NCBI RefSeq assembly: GCF_000411255.1
Contig: NZ_KE150412.1
Coordinates: 213,053-277,052, forward strand
DNA from: Paenibacillus sp. HGH0039
GTDB taxonomy: Bacteria > Bacillota > Bacilli > Paenibacillales > NBRC-103111
Direction: 5' to 3'
DNA length: 64,000 nucleotides
Positions 62,434 through 64,000 of the stretch are shown in pieces; position 1 is the stretch's first letter, and each line of letters begins with the position of its first letter. The translations under genes and the position numbers were made by a program. The notes beneath the pieces are model-generated. The model searched no databases, was not told where the DNA came from, and saw nothing but the letters and a program-made list of their open reading frames with translations.

Positions 62434-64000
62434 CTAAAAAGCAAATTCAATCGCTTCTACCGAACTCTTCGTGCCGCTCGAAAGCTTGAGGCATTGGATC
62501 TCGCTTAATCGGCTTTCGGGATTTTCGCAAATCTGGGACAAGATATGCAAGTAATCCTGGATCATTGTCCGGATTCTCGCCTCTTTGAACAATTTCGTCC
62601 CGTAAAAGAACCCTCCGCTGAGCGCGCCGTTGTCTTCCGACATGAACAAGGTGAGGTCGAATTTCGCTTCTTCCAGGTCGTCCAGCTCATAAGGCTTGAG
62701 ACGAAGAGTTCCGAGCGAAGCCTCGTGTTCCTCGATATTCTGCATATCGAACACCGTATCGAACAGCGGATTGCGGCCTGCTTCCCGCTTCACATTCAAG
62801 CGCTCCACGAGCTCTTCGAACGGATAGTCCTGATGCTCGAAAGCTCCCAGCGCCGATTCCTTCACTTCCTCCAGGAAGGAAAGGAAGGTTTTGTCGCCGG
62901 CAGGCCGGTTGCGGATCGCCAGCGTGTTGACGAACATGCCGATAACCGGTTCCAGATCGGCATCCGTTCTGCCTGCAACGGGCGTTCCGACTATAACATC
63001 TTCTTGTCCGCCGTATTTGGACAGCAGCACGTTGTAGGCGGATAAAAGGATCATAAACAGGGTGCTTCCCGACCGGGCTGCCAGAACACCCAGCTCAGTG
63101 GTGAGATCCGCGCCGACTTCAAATTCCAGATGAGCGCCCTCATAACTACGCACCGGCGGCCGCTCATAATCGGCCGGCAGCTCCACGTCGGGCAGATCGC
63201 CGGCCAACTCTCCCAGCCAGTACGACTCCTGCTGCCGTGTACGCTCTTTGTACGTCTCGCTCTGCTGCCATGCCGCGTAATCCTTGTATTGAATTCGCAG
63301 CGGAGGAAGCTCCTCTCCCGCATACAGCCGGGAAAATTCGTCCACCAGTATCGCCATGGAAACACCGTCGGAGACAATATGGTGCATATCGAACATGAGA
63401 ATGTGCAGCTCCGGACCCAGTTCGATCAGGCCTGCGCGAAGCAGAGGCGGTGTCTTCAAGTCGAACGCGCGGACGAAACGGCGGACGATCTGTTCCGCGT
63501 CTTCTTTTGCGGCTTTGCTCGTTTCGACTGCAAATTCCACTTGAGCGTGAACCCGTTGAACCGGTTCTCCGTGAACCATTTCAAATCCGGTGCGCAGCGT
63601 CTCATGCCTTGCGATCAATGTCCGGAAAGCTTCCTCTATCCGGCCGATATCCACCGGCCCTTCCAGCTGCAGCATTTCAGGCATGTTGTAAAGCTCATCC
63701 GCCCCTTCCAGCGTGTGCTGGATAAAGAGCCGTTTTTGCGCCGACGAGAGCGGATAATGGTCCTGTTCTTCGGCAAGAGGAATGGAGACATGCTCCTGCC
63801 GTTCCATCCGTGCGATTGCCGCTGCCATTTCTTCAACCGTCGAATGACGGAAAACATCTCGCAGCGGCAGATCGACGTTCAGTTCTTTGTGCACTTTGCC
63901 GACAAGCGTCGTCGCCCGCAGGGAATGTCCGCCCAGGTCGAAGAAGTTATCGCGGATGCCGATTTCCTTCTGAAGACCGAGCACGTCCTGCCAGATGGCG
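62434..64000 (-). CDS. NRPS subunit, 3' end (T-C), continues past window end
   Basis: The frame is open at 64000, so only the last ~521 residues are seen. A T domain (FFDLGGHSLRATTL) is followed by a complete condensation domain: LSSAQKRLFIQH (C1), RHETLRTGF (C2), MHHIVSDG (C3, active His), YKDYAAWQ (C4), IGMFVNTLAIR (C5), HQDYPFEELV (C6) and GRNPLFDTV (C7). It looks like an LCL-type. The subunit ends after this C domain (VEAIEFAF), with no following A domain, so C must act in trans with the next subunit. 104 bases separate it from that gene. Confidence 0.92.
   Translation of the reverse strand, partial: AIWQDVLGLQKEIGIRDNFFDLGGHSLRATTLVGKVHKELNVDLPLRDVFRHSTVEEMAAAIARMERQEHVSIPLAEEQDHYPLSSAQKRLFIQHTLEGADELYNMPEMLQLEGPVDIGRIEEAFRTLIARHETLRTGFEMVHGEPVQRVHAQVEFAVETSKAAKEDAEQIVRRFVRAFDLKTPPLLRAGLIELGPELHILMFDMHHIVSDGVSMAILVDEFSRLYAGEELPPLRIQYKDYAAWQQSETYKERTRQQESYWLGELAGDLPDVELPADYERPPVRSYEGAHLEFEVGADLTTELGVLAARSGSTLFMILLSAYNVLLSKYGGQEDVIVGTPVAGRTDADLEPVIGMFVNTLAIRNRPAGDKTFLSFLEEVKESALGAFEHQDYPFEELVERLNVKREAGRNPLFDTVFDMQNIEEHEASLGTLRLKPYELDDLEEAKFDLTLFMSEDNGALSGGFFYGTKLFKEARIRTMIQDYLHILSQICENPESRLSEIQCLKLSSGTKSSVEAIEFAF

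Overview
The window reads as Paenibacillus-type Firmicute DNA of roughly 50% GC: strong GGAGG ribosome sites, a T-box leader, a yybP-ykoY manganese riboswitch, an ABC-F leader with a terminator, and a large NRPS system. The first 16.8 kb is most of the butirosin (aminoglycoside) biosynthetic cluster. It matches what I remember of the Bacillus circulans btr genes gene by gene and almost residue by residue in BtrC, BtrN, BtrS and BtrI. Butirosin clusters are also known from Paenibacillus chitinolyticus, which fits the rest of the window best. No database search was run.

Region 1 (1-16.8 kb, all minus strand, transcribed right to left): btrS-N-M-L-A-B-C-D-E-F-G-H-I-J. BtrC, BtrS and BtrN make 2-deoxystreptamine. 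BtrM and BtrD build paromamine, BtrB acts in 6'-amination, and BtrL adds phosphoribose. BtrE and BtrF invert C3'' of the pentose. BtrI and BtrJ build the gamma-Glu-protected AHBA side chain, BtrH transfers it, and BtrG removes the gamma-Glu cap. BtrA, a 1224-residue PEP-synthase-like protein, has no role I can name. btrJ is cut by the window start; btrK, O, P, Q, V and the resistance gene are not in view. A near-consensus promoter and a palindrome lie upstream of btrS, and two tandem terminators separate the cluster from the next genes.

Region 2 (17-36 kb) is mixed housekeeping and stress DNA: a SUFU-domain protein, an NAD(P)H oxidoreductase with a TetR gene, YdeI, VanZ-like, a Ser/Thr phosphatase, threonine aldolase and Nudix genes, then an MFS drug exporter behind a PPP-containing leader peptide and an SD-masking hairpin, convergent with an ABC-F protein whose leader carries a terminator. 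After that come proS with its T-box, two acetyltransferases, and a Fur-box-preceded siderophore-binding lipoprotein next to an AraC regulator carrying a similar binding domain.

Region 3 (36-55 kb) holds carbonic anhydrase, DedA, a TerC protein with an orphan flgB lying between it and a manganese riboswitch, a divergent EamA/MocR pair, a P450 with its TetR regulator, an Rrf2/flavoprotein pair, a LysR gene sharing its stop with an aldo/keto reductase, deoD-nupC, and an Mga-like regulator.

Region 4 (55.5-64 kb, minus strand, running off the end) is the 3' end of an NRPS operon: a subunit ending in T-C, a last subunit (half-C)-A-T-TE whose thioesterase has Cys in place of the usual Ser, and two ABC exporter subunits.
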